64,000 nucleotides of DNA from Aureimonas sp. SA4125 (GCF_019973775.1 NZ_AP025032.1:4058001-4122000); one strand, 5' to 3'. Positions 8,500 to 17,425 are shown, numbered from the stretch's first letter. Notes: generated by a model from the letters alone, not told the origin. A program made the numbers and translations.

Positions 8500-9948
8500 C
8501 TACGGGTCGGCGTCGCCCTTTGCAGCGACGGGCTCCGGCATGGCCGGGGCATCGCCGCCGGTCTTCGGCTTCAGCGTATGGCCCGCCGATTCCAGCCGCG
8601 TCCGGTCGACCGGCTCGGGCGGCGTCGCGACACCGAAATCGATCGGGCCGTCCTGCGCATAGCGCTTGCCGAGACGCCAGGCGATCTCGGCCTTCTGCAG
8701 TTCGGCGCCGAGATAGAAGGCGTGCGCGGCATCGTCCGCGACGCCGAGATGGGGATAGAACTCGAAGGCGTCCGTCTCCACGCGGTGGATGTCCCGGTTG
8801 TAGACATGGACCCCGTCCACCGCCGTCTCGATCCGGAAATTGCGGTCGCGCACTTCGCTCGCCTGTGCCGCGAGTTCCTCCGGCGTCGAGGCGAAGGGTT
8901 TCAGGTCGTGCACCTGGAGGAGCGCCGACGAATAGCCGCGCGGCAAGGCGCTATCGGCGCGGGCGGCAAACATCATGCGGCGCGCGGCATCGTGCTCCTC
9001 GATCGTGCGCCGCGTGTGCGGGCTGACATGGACGACGAGGAGATGGCGGATCGCCAGTTCCGAACAGATGCCGAGAAGGGTCGCGGTGACGCCCGACGTG
9101 TCGGCGTCGGTCAGCTCGGTGAGATTGCCCGTTCCCATCAGGATCGCGATATCGGGATGTCTTTCCCGCAGGCGCTGATAGCGCACCAGCGACGCCGTGA
9201 AGCCGTAGTGGATGGGATCGAGGATCGAATCGGCGATGAAGGGGATGCCCATCGACCGGGCCTTGCCGATGGCGCGGTCGAGGGAGTCCAGATCATGCGG
9301 GACTGCCGGCACGAGGATCGGCACGGCGCTGCCCATTTCGGCAATGTCGAGTGTCTCCTCGGAGAGGCTGAGAAGAAAATCGGCCCCGGCGCGGGTGGCG
9401 CGACCGAGTTCGTCGCGGTTGGCCGAGTCGACGCTGACCTTCAGGCCCTGGCGCTTCAGCTCCTGGATCGTCTCTTCGAGATGGGCAAAAGGCGTATCGG
9501 GCAGGCAGCCGAGGTCGATGACGTCGGCGCCGGCGGCGCGCATGCCGAGCGCGCGCGTCGCGATGGCGGCGACGGACATCGCCGAGGCGTCGACGATCTC
9601 GGCAAAGATCTGCATGTCGTGGCGCGACAGGTCCGGCGGCGCGCCCTTGCGGCCGAGAAAGGCGGGAAGGTCGACGAGTTCGTCCGGGCCGCGCTGGAAG
9701 AGGACCCCGAACTGCCGCGACAGATGGTCGAGATCGGCGCGGCACCGGCCGGGCACGATCACCCTTGTGGCGTCGACCGGCTTCGGCAGGCGACGCCCGA
9801 TGATGTCGCCGGTCATCAGCGCCGCGACCTTGACGCCGATGTCGTGGATCGCCCAGTCGAAATCGGTGGACCCGAGCGCCGTCAGCAGCTTTTCGAGCCG
9901 CGGCCGCGCGAGATGCCCGGTCAGGAAGAGGAGCTTTTCGCCCGGCAT
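8500..9948 (-). CDS. Dihydropteroate-synthase-like protein with N-terminal DUF6513-type domain
   Basis: A 482-residue protein with a pterin-binding TIM barrel related to dihydropteroate synthase in its middle (about residues 140-400). DLGCLPDTPF and VSVDSANRDEL resemble the DHPS barrel strands. It has a specific N-terminal domain (GEKLLFLTGHLARPRLEKLLTAL). Such proteins occur only with H4MPT genes and are the best candidate for coupling the pterin to the arylamine in H4MPT synthesis, which is inference from family and context. The ATG at 9948 has AAGGGA upstream, and longer readings add arginine/proline-rich sequence. The stop lies close to the downstream DUF447 gene. Confidence 0.8.
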   Translation of the reverse strand: MPGEKLLFLTGHLARPRLEKLLTALGSTDFDWAIHDIGVKVAALMTGDIIGRRLPKPVDATRVIVPGRCRADLDHLSRQFGVLFQRGPDELVDLPAFLGRKGAPPDLSRHDMQIFAEIVDASAMSVAAIATRALGMRAAGADVIDLGCLPDTPFAHLEETIQELKRQGLKVSVDSANRDELGRATRAGADFLLSLSEETLDIAEMGSAVPILVPAVPHDLDSLDRAIGKARSMGIPFIADSILDPIHYGFTASLVRYQRLRERHPDIAILMGTGNLTELTDADTSGVTATLLGICSELAIRHLLVVHVSPHTRRTIEEHDAARRMMFAARADSALPRGYSSALLQVHDLKPFASTPEELAAQASEVRDRNFRIETAVDGVHVYNRDIHRVETDAFEFYPHLGVADDAAHAFYLGAELQKAEIAWRLGKRYAQDGPIDFGVATPPEPVDRTRLESAGHTLKPKTGGDAPAMPEPVAAKGDADP

Positions 9949-9982
9949 GGCTCGATCCCTTGGAGCCGGCGGACGGCTGCTG

Positions 9983-10621
9983 TCATTCGGCGGCGTCGAG
10001 TATCGCCGGCCGCCCGGGAATCTCATGACCGGGAATGCCGCCTTCCGCAAGCACCACGCCCGCAAGCGCCAGATCCGAGGGTCCCGCGACATGGACGGGG
10101 GTCTCGGGACGCAGCATCGACAGAAAGCTCTCGTCGACGATGCTCGCACCGGCAAGGGCGTCGAGATGGGTATCCTCGGGCACGTCGATCTGCTTGACGA
10201 GGAGAAGCCGAGCGCCGGGCAGGCGGCCCGCGAGCCAGGCCGAGAGGCTGTCGGACGTCACCGACCAGTCGCGGGCGACTTCCGTCGACTCGACGGCACT
10301 TTGTGCGGCCATCCAAACCGGGATCTTGCCCGCATCGAGGGCGGCGATCATCTCGTCGTCGCTATGCGCTTCGACCATGCGACTGCCGAGGCTCACCAGC
10401 GCCAGGCCGAACTGCACCATGGCGAGGATCGCCATGTGGTGCGCTGCCTCGTCGCCATAGCCCATCTTCGTCTGGTATTTGCGCACGGCGTTGGCGAAGG
10501 GACCGCCGCCGGGAACGATGATGACCGGGCGCGTCGCCTCCTCGATCGCCGCGATCCATCGGGTGAAGTCCGGCGAGGCGGCGGAGCTGCCGCCGAGCTT
10601 GACCACGAGAATGTCCTGCAT
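9983..10621 (-). CDS. MfnE-like amino-acid-kinase-family protein (methylofuran biosynthesis)
   Basis: A 212-residue protein of the amino-acid kinase fold. It opens with VVKLGGSSAASPDF, followed by VIIVPGGGPFANAVR near residue 32, both nucleotide/substrate loops of this fold, and SDSLSAWLA near residue 125. The archaeal MfnE phosphorylates aminomethylfuran phosphate to the diphosphate used by MfnF. The presence of MfnF-like and MfnB-like genes on either side makes that role likely here. The ATG at 10621 gives the family N-terminus. A 35-nt gap separates it from the next gene downstream. Confidence 0.75.
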   Translation of the reverse strand: MQDILVVKLGGSSAASPDFTRWIAAIEEATRPVIIVPGGGPFANAVRKYQTKMGYGDEAAHHMAILAMVQFGLALVSLGSRMVEAHSDDEMIAALDAGKIPVWMAAQSAVESTEVARDWSVTSDSLSAWLAGRLPGARLLLVKQIDVPEDTHLDALAGASIVDESFLSMLRPETPVHVAGPSDLALAGVVLAEGGIPGHEIPGRPAILDAAE

Positions 10622-10840
10622 CTGCCTTTCGCCGCCAGCGCGACGCCTCTCTCCCGACGCCCAGAGACTGGACGCCTCCGCGTTGGATTTTCGCTCTCGT
10701 TTCGCGCCCAGCGGACGTCCCGTCACGGGCAACCCTCGCGTCATCATACGGCCGCTAGGGGGCGGATTGTAAAGCGCATTTCGTCGCATTCGTGCTTCAG
10801 CAGAGGATGCTGCAGCGCGGCAAGGCCGGCCAATTCCGGG

Positions 10841-11896
10841 TTACGGCCGATGGATTTCGATCCCCACAGCGGCCGGCCCGAGCTCGAGCTTCTCGACGCG
10901 AACCGTGACCGACGTCACCCGCGCGTCGCCCAGAACCGCCTGTGCCAGATCCTCCGCCAGCGTCTCCACGAGATCGGTATGGCCGCGCGCGACGAGGCTT
11001 CGGACCGCGTCCATGATGAGGTCGTAGGAATAGATGTCGGCCATGGAAGCGGGGGCCGACGACGCCGGCGCCACGGCCGCGTCGACGCTGAACCGGACCT
11101 TCTGCGTCCGGCCGCGCTCGAAGCCGTAGGCGCCGATCTCCATGTCGAGCGTGAAGTCGCGAACGAAGATCCGGTCGGTGCGGGCGGAGCTCGGCGTCTT
11201 CTCGACCACGGCCGCAGGTGACGACGCCTCGGTATCGATCAGGACGCGGATCGTCCGGACCGCATCCAAGGAAAGGCCATCTTCGCGCCGCCCGGCAGTC
11301 AGCGCGCGGCGAAAGCCGAGATAGTCCGGCTTCAGGACACCGAGACGGGGCACGTCCGGCGCCTCGAGCGAACCGGCGAGACCACAGAGGAGGCCGCGCT
11401 CGCGGCAGTCCGTGACGAAGCCAGCCAGAGCGTGGAGGGACAGATGCTTCAGGAGGCCGCCACCGTCCTTGCCGATCGTGTCGATCATCGCACCGCGGAA
11501 TCCAGCCCTGGCGAGATCGGTCAGGAGCGAGAAGTCCGGGTCGCCGTCGGCGAAGAAGACGGCGATGAGCGGCGTCGCGGCCGCCTGCGACGCCAGGGCG
11601 AAGATCACGTCCTGCCGGTCGTCGCGACTGGCGGGGAACAGCCCGATCTTCACGAAGTCCGCCGCCGCTCGCGCCGCCACCGCCGAGCGCACCGCGTCGG
11701 GCTGCATCGGCAGGTCGCCGGCGACGGCCGAGACCGGGCGACGGCCGGCGACGCGGGCAATCGTGGCCGCGAGGATTTCCGGCGAAACGGCCCCGAGCGC
11801 CCCCTGGCGCGGGTCCTTCAGGTCGATGAAGTCGGCCCCGCCTTCGAGCGCCAGTTCGGCCTCGTCGGGGCCGGTGACGCTCGCCAGAAGCTTCAT
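10841..11896 (-). CDS. Fusion of MfnB-like furan synthase and dihydroneopterin aldolase (FolB)
   Basis: A 351-residue two-domain protein. Residues 1 to about 220 match (5-formylfuran-3-yl)methyl phosphate synthase MfnB, which builds the furan ring from two glyceraldehyde-3-phosphates. The lysines in DLKDPRQGALGA (K27) and DFVKIGLF (K83) sit where MfnB has its catalytic lysines. Residues about 235-351 are a dihydroneopterin aldolase domain. They hold RIFVRDFTLDMEIGAYGFER with the conserved Glu, LVETLAEDLAQAVL, and a Lys in VRVEKLEL. One polypeptide thus serves methylofuran and pterin synthesis. The ATG overlaps the upstream gene's TGA. Confidence 0.85.
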   Translation of the reverse strand: MKLLASVTGPDEAELALEGGADFIDLKDPRQGALGAVSPEILAATIARVAGRRPVSAVAGDLPMQPDAVRSAVAARAAADFVKIGLFPASRDDRQDVIFALASQAAATPLIAVFFADGDPDFSLLTDLARAGFRGAMIDTIGKDGGGLLKHLSLHALAGFVTDCRERGLLCGLAGSLEAPDVPRLGVLKPDYLGFRRALTAGRREDGLSLDAVRTIRVLIDTEASSPAAVVEKTPSSARTDRIFVRDFTLDMEIGAYGFERGRTQKVRFSVDAAVAPASSAPASMADIYSYDLIMDAVRSLVARGHTDLVETLAEDLAQAVLGDARVTSVTVRVEKLELGPAAVGIEIHRP

Positions 11897-12435
11897 CACT
11901 GCGCCGCCTCGATTGCGGTGAACTGCTTCTTCAGCGTGTTCTTCCACAACGCCTCGACGCCGCGGCCCCACATCTCGTCATTGTTGCCGCGGATGTCGGC
12001 GCTCCCCTGGGCAACGAGCTTGCCGGTCGCGACCTCATGGCCATAGGCGTTGATGTTGAGGATGAGATTCGAGACCTTCTGCACCGTTCCGGTGACGACG
12101 ATGTCGGCGCCGAGGTCCTTGCCGAGGGCGAGGACACACTTGTCGCACTTCCGCAGGACCTGCTTGCCCGCCTCTTCGGCAACGGGCGTGACGTCGACGA
12201 TGGAAAAGTTCGCCTCCCCGTCGATGTCGGCGCGCAGGCGCGGCGCCAGCAGCGTCAGCCGCTGTGTCTGGGCCGGATCGACGCCGTTGATCTCGCCTTC
12301 GAGGCTGGTGTCGATCAGTTCGAAGTCGAATACCGCCACCTTCTTTTCCGCCGCGGCGGCCGGAACCGCCATCAGGGCCAGGAGCAGAACGGGAAAAAGT
12401 CCACCTTGTCTTCGCACGGCGATTTTGCTCCTCAT
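11896..12435 (-). CDS. Exported DUF2380/DUF3280-type protein
   Basis: A 179-residue secreted protein. A signal peptide with hydrophobic core VLLLALMAVPAAAA ends near residue 29. The mature part, starting KKVAVFDFELIDTSLEG, is typical of DUF2380/DUF3280 periplasmic proteins. It has a CDKC cysteine pair near residue 97 and a TolB/CsgG-like start (VAVFDFEL). Function is unknown. Similar genes are found in methanol dehydrogenase clusters. It is the first gene of the leftward operon and is coupled by ATGA overlap to the MfnB-FolB fusion, an odd pairing of a periplasmic protein with cytoplasmic cofactor synthesis. It is divergent from the ABC binding-protein gene. Confidence 0.7.
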   Translation of the reverse strand: MRSKIAVRRQGGLFPVLLLALMAVPAAAAEKKVAVFDFELIDTSLEGEINGVDPAQTQRLTLLAPRLRADIDGEANFSIVDVTPVAEEAGKQVLRKCDKCVLALGKDLGADIVVTGTVQKVSNLILNINAYGHEVATGKLVAQGSADIRGNNDEMWGRGVEALWKNTLKKQFTAIEAAQ

Positions 12436-12545
12436 GCAGGATAATGGCGCCCGCCGTCGGGGACACTTAGCGCCGCCGGACCGCCAGACAAAGAGAATTC
12501 CGCCGGCCAGCGCGCCGCGGGCGATGCACCTGGGAGGGTAGCGTG

Positions 12546-13814
12546 ATGAACGGCAGCTTGATCGGCATGGGAGGTCCCGCCCGCGCGGCCATCCTGGCTC
12601 TCGGCCTTTTCTCGGCCCCCGCCATGGCCCAGACGCCCCCCGCCGCCCCGGCTGCGGACGCACCCGCACCACCAGCTGCAGCCGCCACAGCGCCTTCGCC
12701 CGCCGTGATCCGGATCGGCTTTCTGCGCAGCTACGAGAAGACGACGGCACTGTCGGTCCTCGACGAGCCGCCAGAGGACATCGGCCTTGCCGGGGCGAAC
12801 CTGGCCATCGCCGACAACAACACCACGGGCAAGTTCACCGGCCAGAATTTCACGCTCGAAACCGTGACGTCAAAGCCTGGTGAGGACGTGATGCCGGCCG
12901 CCGAAAAGATGATCGCCGACGGCATCCACTACATCGTTACAGACCTTTCGGCGGAGGACACGCTGAAGGTCGCCGACAGGCTCGCGCCCAGCGGCGCACT
13001 CGTCTTCAATGCGGGGGCGCTCGACGACAGCCTGCGCGAGGAAAACTGCCGTGCCAACATGCTGCACACGGCTCCCACCCGTTCCATGCTGGCGGACGGC
13101 CTCGTCCAGTATCTGATGTGGAAGCAGTGGCGGAACTGGGTGCTGATCACCGGCAGCCACGACAAGGACAAACTGTTTGCCGACGCCCTGAAGAATTCCG
13201 CGAGAAAGTTCGGCGGCAAAATCCTCGAGGAGAAGATCTTCGAGGACACCGGCGGCGCCCGCAATACCGATTCAGGCCAGGCCCAGGTGCAGCGCCAGAT
13301 CCCGGTCTTCATGCAGGGCCTGCCCGAGCACGATGCCGTCCTCGTCGCCGACGAGAGCGAGGTTTTCGGCACCTACATCCCCTGGCGCACCTGGGTGCCG
13401 CGTCCCGTCGCCGGCTCGGCCGGACTGCGGCCGAATTCCTGGCATCCCTCCTCCGAGCAATGGGGCGGCGAGCAGATCCAGAACCGTTTCGAAAAGTCCG
13501 CCGGCCGCCGCATGCAGTCGAAGGACATGCAGGTCTGGACCGCCATCCGGGTCCTCGGCGAGGCCGCCTCGCGCACGAACTCTGTCGAACCGGCGAAGAT
13601 CGACGCCTTCATCAAGGGACCGGACTTCACCTTGGCCGCCTTCAAGGGCCAGCGCCTGACCTTCCGCGACTGGAACTGGCAGCTGCGCCAACCGATCCTT
13701 CTGGCCGACGATACCTCCGTCGTCTCCGCCTCCCCGCAGGAAGGCTTTCTGCACCAGAATTCGGAACTCGATACGCTGGGCATCGACAGGCCGGAGACCA
13801 AGTGCAGCTTCTGA
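12546..13814 (+). CDS. ABC transporter substrate-binding protein, PQQ-dependent alcohol dehydrogenase system
   Basis: A 422-residue periplasmic-binding-protein-like (type 1 fold) protein of the family linked to PQQ alcohol dehydrogenases. A signal peptide ending AMAQ is followed by an Ala/Pro-rich linker to about residue 55. The domain then starts IRIGFLRSYEKTTALSVL. Conserved blocks include VTDLSAEDTLKVAD and WHPSSEQWGGEQIQNRF. The ligand is unknown, and the family always co-occurs with the ATPase and permease found downstream at 18-19.7 kb. The ATG at 12546 is 7 nt after GGAGGG. The GTG at 12543 is too close. Confidence 0.85.
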   Translation: MNGSLIGMGGPARAAILALGLFSAPAMAQTPPAAPAADAPAPPAAAATAPSPAVIRIGFLRSYEKTTALSVLDEPPEDIGLAGANLAIADNNTTGKFTGQNFTLETVTSKPGEDVMPAAEKMIADGIHYIVTDLSAEDTLKVADRLAPSGALVFNAGALDDSLREENCRANMLHTAPTRSMLADGLVQYLMWKQWRNWVLITGSHDKDKLFADALKNSARKFGGKILEEKIFEDTGGARNTDSGQAQVQRQIPVFMQGLPEHDAVLVADESEVFGTYIPWRTWVPRPVAGSAGLRPNSWHPSSEQWGGEQIQNRFEKSAGRRMQSKDMQVWTAIRVLGEAASRTNSVEPAKIDAFIKGPDFTLAAFKGQRLTFRDWNWQLRQPILLADDTSVVSASPQEGFLHQNSELDTLGIDRPETKCSF

Positions 13815-13927
13815 TCCCGGCAGCCTGCAGCCGCAGTTTGCGGCGGGCCTGCCGTCCGACCTATGATGCGCGACGCTAGCTTCCGGCAATCCAGCGAAAT
13901 CGCCTGAAGCTCCAGTCCGTGGATCGT

Positions 13928-13978
13928 CGCGCCGGATCTTGCGAAAACCGGATTCCGCTATTTCGCCCGGCACTCCAG
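13928..13978. repeat. Rhizobial-type intergenic repeat, copy A
   Basis: The 51-bp segment begins CGCGCCGGAT and contains GCGAAAACCGGATTCCG. A diverged copy lies at 20795-20845. Both resemble the CCGGTTTTCGG-type dispersed palindromic repeats that are common between genes in Rhizobiales. Confidence 0.55.
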
Positions 13979-14003
13979 GCCGCCGCTTGAGAAGGAATTG
14001 TCC

Positions 14004-15473
14004 GTGTCGCTGAGGGGCAGGATCGCCGCGATGATCGCCATTGCCGCTCTGGCGATGCTCATCGTCGGCAGCGCCATGAGCATCGTGCACGCCCAGCGCC
14101 GCGTGGCGACCGAGATGGCGGCAGCCGGCACCGTGGCGGGCAATGCGGTGACGCGCCTCATCGCCGAACTGCCCGCCTCCCCCCGCCCGCAGCACGAGCT
14201 CGAAGGCCTCGTCCAGACCTTCAACGGCGACCGCCACGCCCGCATCCTCCTGGTGGACGCTTTTGGCCGCGTCCGCATGCAATCGGAACTGGCGTCGCCG
14301 CCCTTGCGCCTGCCGGCTGTGCTGGAAAAGCTCCTGGCGCCCGCGCCGCAGACACGGCTCGTGCCGTTGCCGCCGGCCGCCGCTCCCGTCGTCGCCGCCA
14401 TGCTCGTCGTGGCCCCCATCAACGAGATCGCCGAAGTCTGGACCGAGCTGACGACGAGCCTCCTTCTGCTGGCCCTCTTCGTGGTGGTCACTTCCGGCCT
14501 GGTCTTTACCGTGGTCGGCCGGGCGCTTGCCCCGCTCGGAGATCTCGTCTCCGCCTTCCACCGCATCGGCCGGGGCGATTATGCCGTCGCGCTGGCGCCC
14601 CGCGGCCCGCCGGAACTGGCGGCCCTGACGCGCGGCTGCAACGACATGGCGTCCCGGCTGCAGGAAATGGACCGGCGCAACCGGCGCCTGTCGGAGCAGT
14701 TGTTGCGGCTGCAGGACGAGGAACGCGCCGGGCTCGCCCGCGATCTCCACGACGATGTCGGCCCCTTCCTGTTTGCCATCGACGTCGATGCCGGCAGCAT
14801 CGCCAGCCGGGCCGAAACGGACACGCCGGGTTATGACAGTACGGAAATCGCCGAGCGCGCCGAGGCGATCCGTCGCGCGGCGCGCCATGCCCGCCAGGAG
14901 GTGCGACGGATTCTCGGGCGTCTGCGCCCCGGACTTCTCTCCGGTATCGGACTGAAGGCGACCCTCGACCACCTCGTGGCCGACTGCCGCAGCCGCCATC
15001 CCGCCATCGATTTCAACCTCGACGTGACCGAGACCGATCTGGGATCGGAGACGGAGGCCCTCCTGTTTCGCATCGTGCGCGAGGCGGTCAACAATTCGCT
15101 CCGCCACGGACGGCCCACCGCCATCGGCATCCGCATCCACGAGCAGTCGGGCGTCGTCTCGTACCGGATCACCGACGACGGCGGCGGCTGGCCGGTGACG
15201 GGCGTATCCGGGGGCTACGGGCTGATCGGCATGCGCGAGCGTGTCGAGGCCGCGGGCGGCCAGCTCGAGTTCGGCGAGATCGCGATACCGCCGGGCGTCA
15301 GCATCGCCGGCGTTCTGCCGCAGGCCGATATGGCGACGGACATGTCGGTCGATGCCACTGAGGAAGAAGCGGTTGGCACCGGCATGACCGATCGCACAGC
15401 CGCGGCACCTTCCCTCGCCGTCAGCCCGCCGGTAAGGGACAAGAACCTGGCGCGAAGGACGCAATCGGCATGA
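14004..15473 (+). CDS. NarL/UhpB-type membrane sensor histidine kinase
   Basis: A 489-residue sensor. Transmembrane segments lie at about 8-30 and 150-172 with a periplasmic domain of about 115 residues between. A HAMP linker follows (about 173-222), then the HPK7-type phosphoacceptor motif ARDLHDDVG with His249. The ATPase domain has EAVNNSLRHG (N box), DDGGG and GYGLIGMRERV. About 60 residues trail after the ATPase domain. The GTG at 14004 is 7 nt from GAAGGA and is preferred over a TTG at 13998. It overlaps the response regulator by 4 nt. Its position suggests control of quinoprotein genes. Confidence 0.9.
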   Translation: MSLRGRIAAMIAIAALAMLIVGSAMSIVHAQRRVATEMAAAGTVAGNAVTRLIAELPASPRPQHELEGLVQTFNGDRHARILLVDAFGRVRMQSELASPPLRLPAVLEKLLAPAPQTRLVPLPPAAAPVVAAMLVVAPINEIAEVWTELTTSLLLLALFVVVTSGLVFTVVGRALAPLGDLVSAFHRIGRGDYAVALAPRGPPELAALTRGCNDMASRLQEMDRRNRRLSEQLLRLQDEERAGLARDLHDDVGPFLFAIDVDAGSIASRAETDTPGYDSTEIAERAEAIRRAARHARQEVRRILGRLRPGLLSGIGLKATLDHLVADCRSRHPAIDFNLDVTETDLGSETEALLFRIVREAVNNSLRHGRPTAIGIRIHEQSGVVSYRITDDGGGWPVTGVSGGYGLIGMRERVEAAGGQLEFGEIAIPPGVSIAGVLPQADMATDMSVDATEEEAVGTGMTDRTAAAPSLAVSPPVRDKNLARRTQSA

Positions 15474-16099
15474 AGGTTCTCATCGTCGACGACCATGTCG
15501 TGGTGCGCGAAGGCGTGCGGCGTCTGCTCGCAAAGCTCCCGGCCAGCGCCGTCTTCGACGCCGAGACGCCGTTCCAAGCCCTCGATGCCTTTCGCAGGCA
15601 TCGGCCCGACATCGTCGTCCTCGACATCAACCTGAAGGGCGGCAGCGGGCTCGACGTCCTCCGGCGGCTGCGGGCGGACGATCCGCAGGCGAGAGTCGTC
15701 GTCTTCTCGATGTATTCCGACCTTGTCTACGCAACCTCGGCGCAGCGCGCCGGCGCACTCGGCTATGTCTCCAAGAGCGCGCCCTCCGAGGAACTCCTCG
15801 TCGCCATCCGCAAGGCCGTGCGCGGGGAGACCTATGTCGATTCCGAGACGTTGCAGGACATGGCGGCGGCACCCGCCGCGACGCGCAATCTGTCGGCGCG
15901 CGAGCTCGAGATCCTGCACATGCTCGGCGATGGACGAAGTCTGTCGGAAATCGCCGAAGGGCTCGGCGTCGCCTACAAGACGATCGCCAACACCTCGACC
16001 CGCATCAAGGAAAAGCTCGGCGTCGAGCGCACCGCCGATCTCGTGCGCTTTGCCATCGAGACACGGGGCGGTCGGCTGATCGACCCCGGCGCGTTCTGA
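15470..16099 (+). CDS. NarL/LuxR-family response regulator
   Basis: A 209-residue two-domain regulator. The receiver domain has acidic residues D7/D8, the phosphoacceptor D52 in VVLDINLKGG, and the conserved Lys in GYVSKSAP. The C-terminal helix-turn-helix (about residues 140-205) contains LSARELEILHMLGDGRSLSEIAEGLG and VAYKTIANTSTRIKEKLG. The start codon overlaps the kinase stop, so the two form a cognate pair. Likely targets are the adjacent quinoprotein operons. A 20-bp-period direct repeat immediately downstream (16258-16289) is a candidate site. Confidence 0.93.
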   Translation: MKVLIVDDHVVVREGVRRLLAKLPASAVFDAETPFQALDAFRRHRPDIVVLDINLKGGSGLDVLRRLRADDPQARVVVFSMYSDLVYATSAQRAGALGYVSKSAPSEELLVAIRKAVRGETYVDSETLQDMAAAPAATRNLSARELEILHMLGDGRSLSEIAEGLGVAYKTIANTSTRIKEKLGVERTADLVRFAIETRGGRLIDPGAF

Positions 16100-16257
16100 G
16101 CTTTCGGCACTTCCCGGCAATGACGGGAACTTATCCCATTTCCCGCCTCTGGCACCCCGGCTAGCTTCGTTCTGCACGCTGTCGTCCTGTCTCGACCCGT
16201 TCCCAAGGCGGACCCTTCCGGGATGACAGTGTGCCTGTAGCCAGCTGACCTCAGGGG

Positions 16258-16289
16258 TCAAACGGCAAGTTACCTCGTCCAACGGCAAA
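16258..16289. promoter_or_regulatory. Direct repeat with 20-bp period upstream of the beta-propeller operon
   Basis: TCAAACGGCAAG at 16258-16269 recurs as TCCAACGGCAAA at 16278-16289. The spacing is exactly 20 bp, or two helical turns, as expected for a dimeric activator binding one DNA face. It lies 88-119 bp upstream of the 16377 start codon, a position suited to activation. The neighbouring NarL-type regulator is the obvious candidate. Confidence 0.45.
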
Positions 16290-16376
16290 GCCGCTGCGAG
16301 TCCTTCCCGACACAGCCGGAGACCGGCCTGGTCGGGCCAGAACAGAGTTCCGGCATCGGAACCATCGGGAGGAAGA

Positions 16377-17348
16377 ATGCGCACACTCGCTCTGGCGGCT
16401 CTCGCCTCGACTCTGTTGATGTCGGCCAGCCCCGCCTTCGCCTACAAGATCTTCGTCTCGAACGAAAAGGGCAACGACGTCACCGTTCTTGACGGCGAGA
16501 CCTTCGAGATCATCCACACCATCAAGACGGGGCAGCGGCCGCGTGGCATCGTCAGCAGCCCCGACGGCAAACGCATCTATGTCTGCGCCAGCGACGACGA
16601 CACCATCGAGATCTTCGACGCCGCGACCTACGAGAAGCTGGGCACGCTTCCCTCCGGTCCCGACCCCGAGCTGATGGTCGTCGCGCCCGACGGCTCCAAC
16701 ATGTACATCGCCAACGAGGACGACAACCTCGTCACCGTGGTCGCCCTGGCCGACGGCTCGCGCCTCGCCGAGATCCCAGTCGGCGTCGAGCCCGAGGGCA
16801 TGGGCATCTCGCCGGACGGCAAGACGATCGTGAATACGTCCGAAACCACCAACATGGCGCATTTCATCGACCGCGACAGCCAGGAGATCGTCGCCAACGT
16901 TCTCGTCGACTCGCGTCCGCGCTTTGCCGAATACAAGAAGGACGGTTCCGAAATCTGGGTCTCGGCCGAGATCGGCGGCACGGTCAGCGTCATCGACGAC
17001 GCGACGAAGGAGATGAAGCACAAGATCACCTTCGCCATTCCCGGCATTTCGTCGGAATCGATCCAGCCTGTCGGCGTTCGCCTGAACCAGGAGGGGACGA
17101 AGGGCTATGTCGCCCTCGGACCGGCCAACCGCGTCGCGGTGGTCGATGCCAAGACCTACGAGGTTATGGATTATCTCCTCGTCGGCCAGCGCGTGTGGCA
17201 GCTCGTCTTTTCGCCCGACGGCTCACGCCTTTTCACCACCAACGGCATTTCCAACGACATCTCGATCGTCGACACGGAAAGCGACGAGGTGATCAAATCC
17301 GTGCAGGTCGGCGAGCAGCCCTGGGGCGTCGCCGTCGGCGACTTCTGA
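16377..17348 (+). CDS. PQQ-associated YVTN beta-propeller protein
   Basis: A 323-residue exported protein with signal peptide (cleavage after SPAFA). It is built of YVTN-type beta-propeller repeats. Recurrent blocks are FVSNEKGNDVTVLDG, VVSPDGKRIYV-like segments and VGEQPWGVAVGDF at the end. It fits the family called 'PQQ-dependent catabolism-associated beta-propeller', whose role is unknown, perhaps as a scaffold or metal/cofactor carrier in the periplasm. It has a good GGGAGGA site. It starts an operon with the cupredoxin and the ABC ATPase/permease. A second, related propeller is encoded at 28499-29461. Confidence 0.85.
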   Translation: MRTLALAALASTLLMSASPAFAYKIFVSNEKGNDVTVLDGETFEIIHTIKTGQRPRGIVSSPDGKRIYVCASDDDTIEIFDAATYEKLGTLPSGPDPELMVVAPDGSNMYIANEDDNLVTVVALADGSRLAEIPVGVEPEGMGISPDGKTIVNTSETTNMAHFIDRDSQEIVANVLVDSRPRFAEYKKDGSEIWVSAEIGGTVSVIDDATKEMKHKITFAIPGISSESIQPVGVRLNQEGTKGYVALGPANRVAVVDAKTYEVMDYLLVGQRVWQLVFSPDGSRLFTTNGISNDISIVDTESDEVIKSVQVGEQPWGVAVGDF

Positions 17349-17425
17349 ACACGCGCCCGGCGACAGACGGTTCGCGCAGAAGCGGTCGCGGCCGGGTAAT
17401 GAATGAAGGCAAGGGGAGGACGACG

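Noticed and set aside
13272..15464. Very long open frame (730 codons) on the minus strand
   Set aside because: It is a shadow of the histidine kinase and binding-protein genes on the plus strand. Its product is Arg/Gly-rich without family features, as expected for antisense frames in high-GC DNA.
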